From DASRPD01 sp035646535 (GTDB lineage: Bacteria; Actinomycetota; Acidimicrobiia; IMCC26256; JANYLB01): a stretch of 64,000 bases of DNA. The notes beneath the pieces are model-generated. The model was not told the DNA's origin and did no database searches. It saw only the letters and a program-made list of their open reading frames with translations. The DNA lies in assembly GCA_035646535.1 (NCBI GenBank), contig DASRPD010000105.1, forward strand, positions 1-64,000. The letters run 5' to 3'. The stretch's first letter is position 1. Each line of letters opens with the position of its first letter. A program made the position numbers and the translations under genes. Shown piece by piece: positions 29,070 through 38,244 of the stretch.

Positions 29070-29096
29070 TATCGGCGCGTCTTGCGACCGGGTTGA
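29070..29096 (-). promoter_or_regulatory. Sigma-28-like promoter motif, site 3 (pilB)
   Basis: Minus strand TCAA (29093-29096), 16 bases, GCCGATA (29070-29076) followed by CG. It lies within the 109-base gap between the DUF4388 gene and pilB, about 70 bases upstream of the pilB GTG. Confidence 0.62.
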
Positions 29097-29111
29097 GGAA
29101 CCTGCGGGCGA

Positions 29112-30083
29112 TCAGTCGTCCCGGAGCGAGGCAAACAGGCGAAGCATGGCGGCACGATCCGGTACGGGTTCCTCGACAGGTTCCTCCTCGCCGGCATCAG
29201 GCCCGCTCTCGGTCGCCGGTCGTGGCTCCCCGGCGGGTGACTCGGAGCCCGGCGGGTCCGGTGCCATCGGGTCAGGGGCCATCGGGTCAAGGGCCATCGG
29301 GTCCGGCGCCACGGCCACCGGTTCGACACCCTCCGGCTCGTAGGGCTCGGTCGGGCGTGCTTCGGCCTGAGTCGGCGCATACGGCTCGAGCCCCTCGGGC
29401 GACGAGGGCACGACCAGCCCGTGCACCTCCGGGAGGTCTGAGTATCTTGACGATCCCTCGAGGTTCTCGTCGGGCGAGAGGACGAGCTCGTCGACGACGG
29501 TGCGTTCCGGCGCGGTCGGTACGCACACCGCTCCGGCTTCGAGCAGATCGTAGAGGTCCTTGCAGACCTCGAGCACCGACCGCCCGAGCTTGCGCGCGAT
29601 GTCTCGGACGCTGAGTTCGCCGTCCACGACCCGCAGGACCCGGAACCCGTCCCGGTCGAGCACGACTTGCTCACCACCGAGGTCGTCGACGACGTCGGGC
29701 CGACAGTCGAGCGACGGGATCACCGCCTCGATGGCCAGCCAATCGCGCTGGAGCTGCTGTACCTGGGCCACCGTGGCGGCGACCTCGATACCTCCCCGAA
29801 CCGGCCACGGGGGGAACCGGTCGGTCTCGAACTCGAAGAGCCCGGACTCGACGCGAAACATCGCGAAGCACACGTCGATGACCCGCGCCTCGAGCTCCTC
29901 GGCCGACGCGACCGGCCCGGCGAGCTCACCGGCCTCGGCCGCACTGAAGCGACCACCGGCGAAGTACACGACTCCACGGCTCTGGGGATCGCGGATCTCC
30001 AGAGCCCCTGATTTGCGGCACCGTTCGATCAGCTCCAGCACGTCCGCGAGGGCGAAGGTGTCGAGCGTGCCCTGTAGCGACAA
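29112..30083 (-). CDS. DUF4388 (PATAN-like) domain protein at the pilus locus
   Basis: A 323-aa cytoplasmic protein. Residues 1-110 match DUF4388: MSLQGTLDTFALADVLELIE, then KSGALEIRDPQSRGVVYFAGG. A helical, winged-helix-like segment follows (VLRVVDGELSVRDIARKLGR). The last 100 residues are disordered and acidic, with a repeated DPMAP unit coded by a 15-bp tandem repeat. DUF4388 proteins are often linked to signalling and motility genes; a pilus-regulating role here is inferred from place and promoter. Start is TTG 30083 with GAGAGG 8 bases upstream. Confidence 0.8.
   Translation of the reverse strand: MSLQGTLDTFALADVLELIERCRKSGALEIRDPQSRGVVYFAGGRFSAAEAGELAGPVASAEELEARVIDVCFAMFRVESGLFEFETDRFPPWPVRGGIEVAATVAQVQQLQRDWLAIEAVIPSLDCRPDVVDDLGGEQVVLDRDGFRVLRVVDGELSVRDIARKLGRSVLEVCKDLYDLLEAGAVCVPTAPERTVVDELVLSPDENLEGSSRYSDLPEVHGLVVPSSPEGLEPYAPTQAEARPTEPYEPEGVEPVAVAPDPMALDPMAPDPMAPDPPGSESPAGEPRPATESGPDAGEEEPVEEPVPDRAAMLRLFASLRDD
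29255..29314. repeat. 15-bp in-frame tandem repeat (4 units) in the DUF4388 gene
   Basis: Four units of GGTCAGGGGCCATCG-type sequence start at 29255, 29270, 29285 and 29300 and encode repeated Asp-Pro-Met-Ala-Pro. Being in frame, copy-number change would only alter linker length. Confidence 0.85.
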
Positions 30084-30107
30084 GTCGGGTCCTCTCTTCC
30101 CAGGGAT

Positions 30108-30135
30108 GATCGGCAGGTCGAGCCCATCCTCTTGA
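30108..30135 (-). promoter_or_regulatory. Sigma-28-like promoter motif, site 5 (DUF4388 gene)
   Basis: Minus strand TCAA (30132-30135), 17 bases, GCCGATC (30108-30114). Slightly longer spacing and one -10 change compared with sites 3 and 4. It lies between aroE and the DUF4388 TTG start, about 25 bases upstream of that start. Confidence 0.45.
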
Positions 30136-30152
30136 GCCGAGCGGTGCCGGAA

Positions 30153-31016
30153 TCACCCCGCTCGGTCGGCCAGGGCCGCCTGCGCGGCCCGGGTCATGAC
30201 CTCGACCGGGGCGACGTGTCCCGTGAGCAGCTCGAACGCGACCGCGGCCTGGCCGACCAGCATCCCGACGCCGCCGGCGCATCGGGCGCCACGGGCGCGC
30301 GCCACGGCCAACAACGGCGTCTCGGCCGGGTGGTAGACGGTGTCCACCACGACCTGGCCGGCGCCGATCGCCTCCGGCTCGACCGGCGGCGGCTCGCTCC
30401 CCATGCCGATCGGCGTGGCATTGACGACGATCTCGGCGCTCTCGAACCGAGTCGCCAGATCGTCCCAGCCGAAGCTCTGTGCGCCACTCGCGAGAGCCGC
30501 GGCCGCCGCCGCGGCCGCCGGACGGCGCGCGGCAACCGTGACACGAGCGCCGACGCGGCCGAGCGCCAACACGATGGCGCGTGCCGCGCCGCCCGCGCCG
30601 AGCACGAGCACCCGCCGGTCCGAGGCTCCGACGCCGACGCTCTCCAGCATCGCGAGGAAGCCCGCGCCGTCGGTGTTCTCGCCGGCCAGCGTGCCGTCGT
30701 CGGCGACGACCACGGTGTTCACCGCCGACAGCGCCGCGGCGTCGACTGTCAGCGTGTCACACGCCTCGGCCGCCGCGGCCTTGTGCGGCATCGTCACGTT
30801 GACGCCCGCGAGTCCGAGCGTCGCCAGTGCGCGCACGGCGGCACGACCGCGGCCCTCGGCGACGGGGAGGCCGACGTAGACCCAGTCGAGACCCAGCGCG
30901 CGATAGGCCGCGTTGTGGATCGCCGGTGACAGCGAATGCGCGACGGGCGCCCCGATCACACCGGCCACTCGCGTGCGACCGGAGATGGCGGCGGCGTCGC
31001 TGCTGGGTTCGCTCAC
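30153..31016 (-). CDS. aroE: Shikimate dehydrogenase
   Basis: NADP-dependent reduction of 3-dehydroshikimate. The 287-aa protein has the substrate motif PVAHSLSPAIHNAAYRALGL, catalytic Lys in VTMPHK, the nucleotide-binding LGAGGAARAIVLALGRVGA and NATPIGM. Start GTG 31016 overlaps the mltG stop. It closes the alaS-ruvX-mltG-aroE run, as in mycobacteria. Confidence 0.95.
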   Translation of the reverse strand: MSEPSSDAAAISGRTRVAGVIGAPVAHSLSPAIHNAAYRALGLDWVYVGLPVAEGRGRAAVRALATLGLAGVNVTMPHKAAAAEACDTLTVDAAALSAVNTVVVADDGTLAGENTDGAGFLAMLESVGVGASDRRVLVLGAGGAARAIVLALGRVGARVTVAARRPAAAAAAAALASGAQSFGWDDLATRFESAEIVVNATPIGMGSEPPPVEPEAIGAGQVVVDTVYHPAETPLLAVARARGARCAGGVGMLVGQAAVAFELLTGHVAPVEVMTRAAQAALADRAG

Positions 31017-32050
31017 AGGAGCCCCTTCGCTCGGGCGGCCTCGACGTTGGCGAGGTGCTCGTCATAGGTGTCGGCGAAGACGTGGCGCCCAGCCTCGTCG
31101 GCGAGAACGTAGAACTGATAGGAGACGTCAGCCGGATGCATCGCGGCGGCGAGCGACTCGGAGCTGACCGTCGAGATCGGCGTCGGCGGCAAACCTGGGA
31201 TCTCGTAGGTGTCGTAGTCGGCCCGGCCGGTGGTCGCCGCGTACTGATGGGTCGCGTCGATCTGGAGCCGGGTACCGGACCGGAGCCGGTTGTAGATCAC
31301 CGCGGCAATGAGCGGGCGGTCCTCGTCGAGGCGAGCCTCGCGTTGTACGAGCGACGCGACGATGATCACTTCATAGGGCGACCGGCCCAGGTTCGCGGCG
31401 GCATCGTCGAGACCGAGGGCGCTCGCCCGTTCGTCGAACGCGGTGACCATCGTGGTGGTGAGGCTCGCCTCGGTCTCGTCGGGCGGCACGCGGTACGAGT
31501 CCGGCGCGAGCAAGCCCTCCAGCGTGGTGACACCGTCCGGTTCGAACCGCGAGCGGATCCCGCCGTCGGTCGCCACCTCGATGAACCGTTCCTTGGAGAA
31601 GCGACGGATCACGCCGAACCGGTCGCCGACCTCTTCGATCGTCTGGCCGGGGAGCACACCGACCTCGGGCACGGCTGCGACCCCGCGCCGCAGCGCCTTC
31701 GAGGCGTCGACGACTCCCAGGTTCTCGGCCAGCGCGTACGTCCCGGGAATGAACACGGCGTTGCGTTCCCAGAGCCGGAACACCAGCGAGGAACCGATGA
31801 CACCCTGATGCTCGAGCTCGCCGCCGATCTGGGTCGCGCCCCAGCCATCCTCGATCACCACGACGACGTCGTCGCCGGGGCTACCACGCGGGTGGAGCTG
31901 GAGGTAGGTCCATCCGCCGACGACGAGGATCGGTACGGCGAGGATCGCGGCCAGCACAGCCGCGACGATCCAGGTCTTGCGCCGGTGCCCCCGGTCGCGG
32001 CGGGCCCGGACGTGATCACGGCGCGAGCGGGGCTCGTCGAGCACCGTCAC
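31013..32050 (-). CDS. mltG: Endolytic murein transglycosylase MltG (YceG-like)
   Basis: Cuts nascent glycan strands and so sets peptidoglycan chain length. The 345-aa protein has a basic N-terminus, one membrane helix at about 26-46, a LysM-like region and the YceG core with LEGLLAPDSYRVPPDE, ASLVQREA (catalytic Glu about 238) and LQIDATHQYA. It ends with the usual YEIPGLPPTPISTVS and HVFADTYDEHLANV. Start ATG 32050 overlaps the ruvX stop. Confidence 0.94.
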   Translation of the reverse strand: MTVLDEPRSRRDHVRARRDRGHRRKTWIVAAVLAAILAVPILVVGGWTYLQLHPRGSPGDDVVVVIEDGWGATQIGGELEHQGVIGSSLVFRLWERNAVFIPGTYALAENLGVVDASKALRRGVAAVPEVGVLPGQTIEEVGDRFGVIRRFSKERFIEVATDGGIRSRFEPDGVTTLEGLLAPDSYRVPPDETEASLTTTMVTAFDERASALGLDDAAANLGRSPYEVIIVASLVQREARLDEDRPLIAAVIYNRLRSGTRLQIDATHQYAATTGRADYDTYEIPGLPPTPISTVSSESLAAAMHPADVSYQFYVLADEAGRHVFADTYDEHLANVEAARAKGLL

Positions 32051-32478
32051 GGTCGGGGCTCCTGGGCGTCGAGATATCCCTGGAGCATCACCGCGGCCGC
32101 CACCTTGTCGACCACCTGTTTGCGGTCTCGTCGGCGAACCCCCGATGCGACGAGCGCGCGCTCGGCGATGACGGTCGTGAACCGCTCGTCGTACAACGCG
32201 ACGGGGATGTCGGGCCCTGCGAGCTCGCCGAGCTCGTCGGCCTCGCGTCGGGCGGCACGCTCGGCGGCCGTCACCTTCCCCGACAGCGCTCGCGGCAGCC
32301 CGACCACGATGCTCGACGCCCCGGCATCTCGGGCGGCGGCGAGGATCGCCCGGTGCTCGGCGGTTCGATCGCCGGTCCGCTCGATGACCGAGAGCGGCCC
32401 GGCCGTGATCCCGAGGGCGTCCGAACAGGCGAGCCCGATCCGGCGAGTGCCGAGATCGACCCCGAGGACCCGAGTCAT
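32047..32478 (-). CDS. ruvX: Putative pre-16S rRNA nuclease / Holliday junction resolvase (YqgF/RuvX)
   Basis: RNase H-fold nuclease acting on pre-16S rRNA ends and possibly on Holliday junctions. The 143-aa protein opens VLGVDLGTRRIGLACSD, with VVGLPRALSG, LYDERFTT and a late DKVAAAVMLQGYL acidic motif, all as in the family. The start overlaps the alaS stop (ATGA). Confidence 0.94.
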   Translation of the reverse strand: MTRVLGVDLGTRRIGLACSDALGITAGPLSVIERTGDRTAEHRAILAAARDAGASSIVVGLPRALSGKVTAAERAARREADELGELAGPDIPVALYDERFTTVIAERALVASGVRRRDRKQVVDKVAAAVMLQGYLDAQEPRP

Positions 32479-35123
32479 CCGGTCGAGCCTACGGCCTCCG
32501 TTGCCGTGGTCCGGGCCAGCGCCAGCGCGTCATCGACGGCGGTCGGGTCCTTGCCGCCGCCGATGGCGAGGTCGGCCCCCTTGTTCGTCCCGCCCCCGAG
32601 CAGCTTCGCAGCCGGCGCGGCGATCGTCGCGGCTGATACCCCGGCAGCGACCAGGTTCTTCGTGACCGCAACCGCGAGACCGGGCTTGTCATCGGCGACG
32701 CCGGCAATGACGACGACACCCGATCCGAGCGCGTCGCGCGTCGACGTCGCGAGGCGCTGCAGGTCACCCTTGGCCAGCCCGTCGCGACGCACCGCGACCA
32801 CCCCGTCGGTGGCGGCCTGGGCGAGATCGACAGCCTCGACACTCGCCTGGCGGGCTCGCAACGCGTCGAGCTCGTCGTGCAGGCCCTTGAGCTCGGCGAG
32901 GACCTTCTCCACGCGTTCGCCGACCTCGCCCGCGCCGACGTGCAAGAGGCCGGCCGCGCGTCGCAGCTCGAGCTCTTCGTCGTGGATGCGCGCGAGGGCG
33001 CCATCGCCCGTCACGGCTTCGATCCGGCGGAGGTTGGAACCGATCGATCCCTCGCTCACGATCTTGACGGGGCCGATGAAACCCAGGGCATGCACATGGG
33101 TGCCACCACACAGCTCGATCGAGCGCTCGCCGGCTTCGAGGACGCGCACCACGTCGCCGTACTTGTCGCCGAAGAACGCGATCGCACCGAGCTCGGCGGC
33201 GTGTTCCTTCGAGGTCTCGTAGTGACGCACGGGGGCGTCGGTGATGATCTCGTGGTTGGTGAGACTCTCGATCCGGTCGAGCTCGGCGGGCGTGACCGCC
33301 TCGAAGTGCGAGAAGTCGAACCGGAGGCGATCGGGCCCGACGTGGGATCCCGCCTGCTTCACGTGTGGACCCAACACGTCGCGCAGCGCCCAGTGGAGGA
33401 TGTGGGTCGCGGTGTGGTTCCGCCGGATCCGGTCGCGACGTTGGCCGTCGATGGACGCGTCCACCGCATCACTCTCGTGGATCTCGCCCCGTTCGACGGT
33501 CGCGGTATGGGCCACGAGCGTGCCCGCGAGCGCGTACTGCGTGTCGGTGACTCGAAGGGTCGCAGACTCGGTCCGGAGCTCGCCGATGTCGCCGACCTGC
33601 CCACCGGACTCGGCGTAGAAGGGTGTGCGGTCGAGGAGCACCTGCACCCGATCGCCGGGCCCGGCGATCAGGACGCGACCGGGACCGGCGATCAGGGCGA
33701 GCACCTTGGCGCCGGTGGTCTCGTACTCCTGGCGGCCGGTGAACTCGGTGGGCCCGTACGCGTCGAGGAGCTCCCGGTACCGCTCGACGGGCGTCCCCGA
33801 CTGGTCGCCGTCGGGCTTCGTCGCCTCACGGGCACGACTGCGTTGCGCCTGCATGCTCGTGGCGAAGCCCTCGGCGTCGACCGTGCGACCGCGCTCGGCG
33901 GCGATCTCGCGGGTCAGCTCGATCGGGAAGCCGAGCGTGTCGTGGAGGTAGAAGGCGTCGTCGCCACCGACGTCGCCGCGGGCCATGATCTCGTCGAGGA
34001 GCTGGACGCCACGCGCCAGGGTGGTGCGGAATCGTTCCTCCTCACGGCCCACGACCTTCTTGATCGAGTCACGCTCCGGACCGAGGTCGGGATACGCGCC
34101 ACCCATCACGTCGATCGTGGCGTCCACGAGCGCCGGGGTGACCGGATGGTCCACGCCGAGGAGATACCCGTGACGAACGGCACGGCGGATGATTCGCCGC
34201 AGCACGTAGCCCCGCTCCTCGTTGGAGGGGACGATGCCGGCGCCGACGATGAACGTCATCGTGCGGCCGTGCTCGGCGAGGATGCGAAGGCTCACGTCCT
34301 GTTCACCACCGGGGAACCCGCCGTATCCGACGCCGGTGACCTGTTCGGCACGGGCGATGATGGGACGCATCACGTCGGTGTCCCACACCGTCGGAACGCC
34401 CTGGAGCACGGCCAGGAGCCGGTCGAGCCCGGCGCCGGTATCGATGCTCGGCGCGGGTAGGGGGGCCATCTCACCGTCGGATCGCTCGTCGAGCTGCATG
34501 AAGACCAGGTTCCAGATCTCGATGAATCGGTCTTCGCTGACCGCAGGGCCTCCCCCAGGTCCGGCGTCGGGACCGAGGTCCCAGAAGATCTCCGAGTTCG
34601 GTCCGCACGGCCCCGCGTTGGCCATGCGCCAGAAGTTGGTCTCATCACCGAGGTGCTGGATCCGCTCCGCGGGCAGGCCGACGACGTCGCGCCAGATCCC
34701 GGCGGCCTCGTGGTCGTCGGCGTGGACCGTCACCCAGATGCGTTCGGGGTCGAGGCCGAGATCCTCGGTGAGGAAGGCCCATGACCATGGGATCACCTCA
34801 GCCTTGAAGTAGTCGCCGAAGCTGAAGTTGCCCAGCATCTCGAAGAACGTGAAGTGCCGGTTCGTACGCCCGACCTCTTCCAGGTCGTTGTGCTTGCCGC
34901 CGGCCCGTACGCACTTCTGCGCCGACACGGCCCGCCGGTACGGCGGCGCCTCGTCACCCACGAAGTACGACTTGAACGGAACCATGCCCGAGTTGGTGAA
35001 GAGCAGGCTCGCGTCGATCGGCACGACACTGGCGCTGGGCACGACCGTGTGGCCGCGAGACGCGAAGAAGTCGAGGAACGCCTGGCGGATTCGGTCCGCA
35101 GTGGGACGAGGGCGCGACGGCAC
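32475..35123 (-). CDS. alaS: Alanyl-tRNA synthetase
   Basis: Charges tRNA-Ala and edits Ser/Gly mischarging. The full-length 882-aa class II enzyme starts with IRQAFLDFFASRGHTVVPSA and has the motif-2 region FTNSGMVPFKSYFVG. The editing domain carries HTATH and the CGGTHVHALG zinc motifs, and the C-Ala oligomerisation domain ends near GGGKDPTAVDDAL. Confidence 0.97.
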   Translation of the reverse strand: MPSRPRPTADRIRQAFLDFFASRGHTVVPSASVVPIDASLLFTNSGMVPFKSYFVGDEAPPYRRAVSAQKCVRAGGKHNDLEEVGRTNRHFTFFEMLGNFSFGDYFKAEVIPWSWAFLTEDLGLDPERIWVTVHADDHEAAGIWRDVVGLPAERIQHLGDETNFWRMANAGPCGPNSEIFWDLGPDAGPGGGPAVSEDRFIEIWNLVFMQLDERSDGEMAPLPAPSIDTGAGLDRLLAVLQGVPTVWDTDVMRPIIARAEQVTGVGYGGFPGGEQDVSLRILAEHGRTMTFIVGAGIVPSNEERGYVLRRIIRRAVRHGYLLGVDHPVTPALVDATIDVMGGAYPDLGPERDSIKKVVGREEERFRTTLARGVQLLDEIMARGDVGGDDAFYLHDTLGFPIELTREIAAERGRTVDAEGFATSMQAQRSRAREATKPDGDQSGTPVERYRELLDAYGPTEFTGRQEYETTGAKVLALIAGPGRVLIAGPGDRVQVLLDRTPFYAESGGQVGDIGELRTESATLRVTDTQYALAGTLVAHTATVERGEIHESDAVDASIDGQRRDRIRRNHTATHILHWALRDVLGPHVKQAGSHVGPDRLRFDFSHFEAVTPAELDRIESLTNHEIITDAPVRHYETSKEHAAELGAIAFFGDKYGDVVRVLEAGERSIELCGGTHVHALGFIGPVKIVSEGSIGSNLRRIEAVTGDGALARIHDEELELRRAAGLLHVGAGEVGERVEKVLAELKGLHDELDALRARQASVEAVDLAQAATDGVVAVRRDGLAKGDLQRLATSTRDALGSGVVVIAGVADDKPGLAVAVTKNLVAAGVSAATIAAPAAKLLGGGTNKGADLAIGGGKDPTAVDDALALARTTATEAVGSTG

Positions 35124-35132
35124 GGTCGGAGT

Positions 35133-35384
35133 CTACGGCTCGGTCGGGTCACGCCCGTTCGCAAGACGCGTGTGCAGCTCCGCTTCGCGTTCGTGCATCG
35201 CGGCCCGACCTTCGGCGACCGCGTCGCGCAGGTCGCGTCGCAGCTCATTGGCCTTGCGGCCCGCGCCGATCAGCTCGGGCGAGGCGCGGCGCTCGACGGT
35301 GCGGCGCACCGACCGGTACGCCCACACCGACGTGCCGACGCCGGCGCCGAAACCGACCGCCATCCAGCGCACCCGCTTGAACAC
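35133..35384 (-). CDS. Small DUF6167-like membrane-associated protein
   Basis: An 83-aa protein: MFKRVRWMAVGFGAGVGTSV forms a glycine-rich membrane helix, followed by a charged helix with many Arg and Glu. The pattern and the place between alaS and a DUF948 gene recall the DUF6167 proteins of actinobacteria; function unknown. It begins 26 bases after the DUF948 stop and ends 9 bases before alaS. Confidence 0.75.
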   Translation of the reverse strand: MFKRVRWMAVGFGAGVGTSVWAYRSVRRTVERRASPELIGAGRKANELRRDLRDAVAEGRAAMHEREAELHTRLANGRDPTEP

Positions 35385-35410
35385 CGGAGATCACCCCTTC
35401 CCGACGCTCG

Positions 35411-35797
35411 TTATCGATCGGATCGAGATGAGCGGTCGGAGGCGCCGGGCCGGCGCATTCGCCTGACCGCCCGGCGGGTACCCGTGCCCAGCGCGAGGGC
35501 CTTGACCACCGGACTCGAGACGGTTCGGGCCGCGAGCTTGGACGCGCCGTCGAGCCGTTGACCGACGATGTCGGCCGCGTCGAGCACCGCGCCGACGCGG
35601 TCCACCTCGCCGGCGGCCTCATGGGTCAGCTCGCGCATCTCGTCGAGCGCGGCGACGCTCTCGCTCCGAAGGTCGTCGATCGACCGACGCAGGTTGCGCA
35701 GGGTCGCGACCAGCAAGAGGAGCACGACCAACAGCCCGCCCACGAGGATCGCGACCGAGACCCCGAGGGTCGCAGCGGCCCAGTCAGCCGCGCTCAC
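35411..35797 (-). CDS. DUF948 family membrane protein
   Basis: A 128-aa protein with one N-terminal membrane helix (LGVSVAILVGGLLVVLLLLV, about residues 11-30) and a helical, probably coiled-coil tail ending in a basic segment. This matches the DUF948 family found beside rarA and alaS in actinobacteria. Role unknown. Start overlaps the rarA stop. Confidence 0.8.
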   Translation of the reverse strand: MSAADWAAATLGVSVAILVGGLLVVLLLLVATLRNLRRSIDDLRSESVAALDEMRELTHEAAGEVDRVGAVLDAADIVGQRLDGASKLAARTVSSPVVKALALGTGTRRAVRRMRRPGASDRSSRSDR

Positions 35798-37221
35798 GGA
35801 GCCTCCTCCGTCCGGTCGAGCCGGTCTCGGTCCGGCTGGTCCGGCTGGTCCGGTCCGGGCCGGTCCGGTTGGGTCCCGTCCGGCTGGGTGTCTCGGTCAT
35901 CTCGCTCCCGGGTCGACGTCGACGTGCTCGGATGCTCCGCCCCGACGTCACGCCCACGACCACTGGGGGTCCAGTAGGCGCGGCCGGCGACCTCGGGTGG
36001 GCGGTACTCCTGCGGCACCCAGCCGCGGGGGTCGTCGTGAGGATAGACGTAGCCCTCCCCGTGGCCCAGGGCCGCGGCACCGGGATAGTGCGAGTCGCGA
36101 AGATGGCCCGGAACGCCGCTTGCGGCTCGATCCCGAACGTCGGCGAAGGCGGCGCCGAGCGCGGCCGTCACCGAGTTGGATTTCGGTGCCCGGGCCAGGT
36201 ACACGACGGCATGGGCCAGGTTGAGCTGGGCTTCGGGCAGCCCCACGAACTCGACCGCCCGAGCCGCAGCGTCGGCGACGACGAGACCGTTCGAATCCGC
36301 CAGGCCGACGTCCTCGGAGGCGAGGATCACGAGGCGACGGGCGATGAAGCGCGCGTCCTCCCCCGCCTCGAGCATGCGGGCGAGCCAGTAGAGCGCGGCG
36401 TCGGGGTCGGAGCCGCGAATCGCCTTGATGAACGCAGATACGACGTCGTAGTGCTCGTCGTCGCCGTAGCGCAGGGCGCGCATCGCCAGCGCGGCTTCGG
36501 CATCGGTCAGGGTGATGGCAGCTTGGCCCTGCTCGGCGGCGAGACCCGCGGCCACCTCGAGTGACGTGAGCGCGTGACGGGCATCACCCTCGGCGCGCTC
36601 CACCAGGTGAGCGAGCGCGTCGGCGTCGATCTGGAGCTCCTCGGCGCCGAGGCCTCGCTCGGAGTCGGCCAGCGCCCGCGCGAGCAGGCGCCGCAGAGGT
36701 TCGGGCCCGATCGGCTCGAGGCGGAAGAGGGTGGACCGGCTGAGCAGCGGCGCGGTGAGCGAGAAGAAGGGGTTCTCGGTCGTCGCGCCGACCAGCACGA
36801 GGAGACCTTCTTCGACGTGGGGCAGGAGCGAGTCCTGTTGGGTGCGGTTGAAGCGGTGGACCTCGTCGAGGAACAGGATGGTGCCGCGCCCGAGCTCGCC
36901 GAGGCGGGCGCGGGCCCGTTCGACGATCTCGCGCACGTCCTTCACACCGGCATTGACCGCGCTCAGCGGCTCGAATGCCTTCTCGGTCGCCCCCGCGATG
37001 AGGCGGGCGATCGTCGTCTTGCCGGTGCCCGGTGGGCCCCAGAGGATAACCGACGACAGCCGGTCGGACTCGATGAGCGTCCGCAGGGGCTTGGCCGGGC
37101 CGAGCAGGTGTTCCTGGCCCACGACGTCGTCGAGGGAGCGGGGCCGGATCCGAGCCGCGAGGGGCGCCCGCGCGTGCATGCGGTCTTCTGCCGCATTCGC
37201 AAACAGGTCCTCGGCCATCAC
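35794..37221 (-). CDS. rarA: Replication-associated recombination protein RarA (MgsA)
   Basis: AAA+ ATPase of the clamp-loader-like family acting at stalled replication forks. At 475 aa it has Walker A LWGPPGTGKTTIARLIA, Walker B LFLDEVHRFNRTQQDSLL, the VGATTENPFFSLT sensor region and C-terminal tetramerisation helices with PEAQLNLAHAVVYLARAPKSN. The last 45 residues form an Asp/Pro/Arg/Gln-rich low-complexity tail with PDQPDQPDRD repeats, absent from typical RarA. ATG overlaps the upstream gene stop. Confidence 0.95.
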   Translation of the reverse strand: MMAEDLFANAAEDRMHARAPLAARIRPRSLDDVVGQEHLLGPAKPLRTLIESDRLSSVILWGPPGTGKTTIARLIAGATEKAFEPLSAVNAGVKDVREIVERARARLGELGRGTILFLDEVHRFNRTQQDSLLPHVEEGLLVLVGATTENPFFSLTAPLLSRSTLFRLEPIGPEPLRRLLARALADSERGLGAEELQIDADALAHLVERAEGDARHALTSLEVAAGLAAEQGQAAITLTDAEAALAMRALRYGDDEHYDVVSAFIKAIRGSDPDAALYWLARMLEAGEDARFIARRLVILASEDVGLADSNGLVVADAAARAVEFVGLPEAQLNLAHAVVYLARAPKSNSVTAALGAAFADVRDRAASGVPGHLRDSHYPGAAALGHGEGYVYPHDDPRGWVPQEYRPPEVAGRAYWTPSGRGRDVGAEHPSTSTSTRERDDRDTQPDGTQPDRPGPDQPDQPDRDRLDRTEEAP

Positions 37222-38198
37222 GCCACCCTCTCACTGCCGCGCACCCCATGCATCCCGGGCACGTCCGGCGAGCCCGGCGCGTTGGTGCGCTTGGCGTCGC
37301 CATGCGACGCCAAGCGCACCAACGTGGACCGGGTCACGTGGGCGGCCTCGGTGTCCGACATCGAGGCGGTCAGGCGAAGCAGCGTCCAACCCGCCGCCAC
37401 CAGATCGTTTGCCCGAGCCCGGTCACGATCGAAGGCGGTGCGCGTGCGGTGGACGTCCCACCCGTCGACCTCGATCGCGAGCATCACATCGGTATAGGCG
37501 AGATCGATCCGGTATCTCTTGCCTCCGGCCCGCACGCGATGCTCGATCGTCGGCTCCGGGCAACCGGCGGCGACGAGCCCTCGCGCGAACCGCATCTGGA
37601 GGCCGCTCTCCCCCGCCTCGTACCCCGGGAGCCGGCGCGCGCCCACGCTGTTCATCGTGCGCAGGTGTCGCCCTGGTGCCGGACGGAGGCCGTCGACGCA
37701 GAGCCTGAGATCGTGCAGGCCGAGCGAACCCTCCCGGATGGCGGCGTCGGCCGCCGCGCCGAGCTGGGCCACCGTGCGCCGAGCCGACACGTCGGCGAGG
37801 GTCCGTGCGACCGACGTCATCGGGATCCCTCGTCGAATCGTGTGCTCGGCTCGGAGAAACACCGAGGTTCGATGCGTGCGGACGCCGGGCAGACGTCGCT
37901 GGTCCGGTCGGTCGGTCGTGATCTCCAGATCGCCGCGCTCAAAGCCCGGCAATCCCCAGAGCGCGGCCGCCGTACCGTGCGATGCCACCGCGCCGGCGCC
38001 GGCGGCGAGCACCGCGGCAGTCACGGCCTGCTCCCAAGACGGGGGTACACCGGCCACGGCGTACACGCCACGTCGCACCCTGATCCATCGCCCGGAGGCA
38101 ACCCGCCGCTGGATCTTCTCGGGACTGAGCCCGCATCGGATCGCCTGGCCGTAGGTGACGAGCCCCCATTGCCGCTGCGCCAGCGCTGTGATCGACAT
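37218..38198 (-). CDS. AbiEi-like N-terminal / DUF559 nuclease-like protein, bracketed by hairpins
   Basis: A 326-aa protein opening MSITALAQRQWGLVTYGQAI, the winged-helix AbiEi-type antitoxin domain (residues 1-60). The middle region is SHGTAAALWGLPGF. The C-terminal DUF559 fold is related to Vsr endonucleases (RYRIDLAYTDVMLAIEVDGW, RDRARANDLVAAGWTLLRLT). No AbiEii toxin gene is adjacent, so it is not a standard toxin-antitoxin pair. Its 3' end contains hairpin copy B, which codes for LVRLASHGDAKRTN, and hairpin copy C lies 47 bases upstream of the start. ATG 38198 is preferred over a GTG-like start 13 codons upstream. Confidence 0.85.
   Translation of the reverse strand: MSITALAQRQWGLVTYGQAIRCGLSPEKIQRRVASGRWIRVRRGVYAVAGVPPSWEQAVTAAVLAAGAGAVASHGTAAALWGLPGFERGDLEITTDRPDQRRLPGVRTHRTSVFLRAEHTIRRGIPMTSVARTLADVSARRTVAQLGAAADAAIREGSLGLHDLRLCVDGLRPAPGRHLRTMNSVGARRLPGYEAGESGLQMRFARGLVAAGCPEPTIEHRVRAGGKRYRIDLAYTDVMLAIEVDGWDVHRTRTAFDRDRARANDLVAAGWTLLRLTASMSDTEAAHVTRSTLVRLASHGDAKRTNAPGSPDVPGMHGVRGSERVA
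37280..37324. repeat. Perfect hairpin, family copy B (inside the 3' end of the DUF559 gene)
   Basis: Two perfect 21-base arms with a CAT loop at 37301-37303. It shares CGTTGGTGCG and GTCGC with copies A and C, but the inner arm reads CTTGGC, with matching changes on the other side. It is read through as coding sequence for 14-15 codons. Confidence 0.92.
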
Positions 38199-38244
38199 CG
38201 TCGGAGCCTTCCACCAGGCTCTGACATCGACCACCAAGCCCGCT

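Noticed and set aside
37218..38198. Calling the AbiEi-like gene part of a toxin-antitoxin system
   Set aside because: No AbiEii nucleotidyltransferase toxin is adjacent. The C-terminal DUF559 domain points to a different kind of protein.
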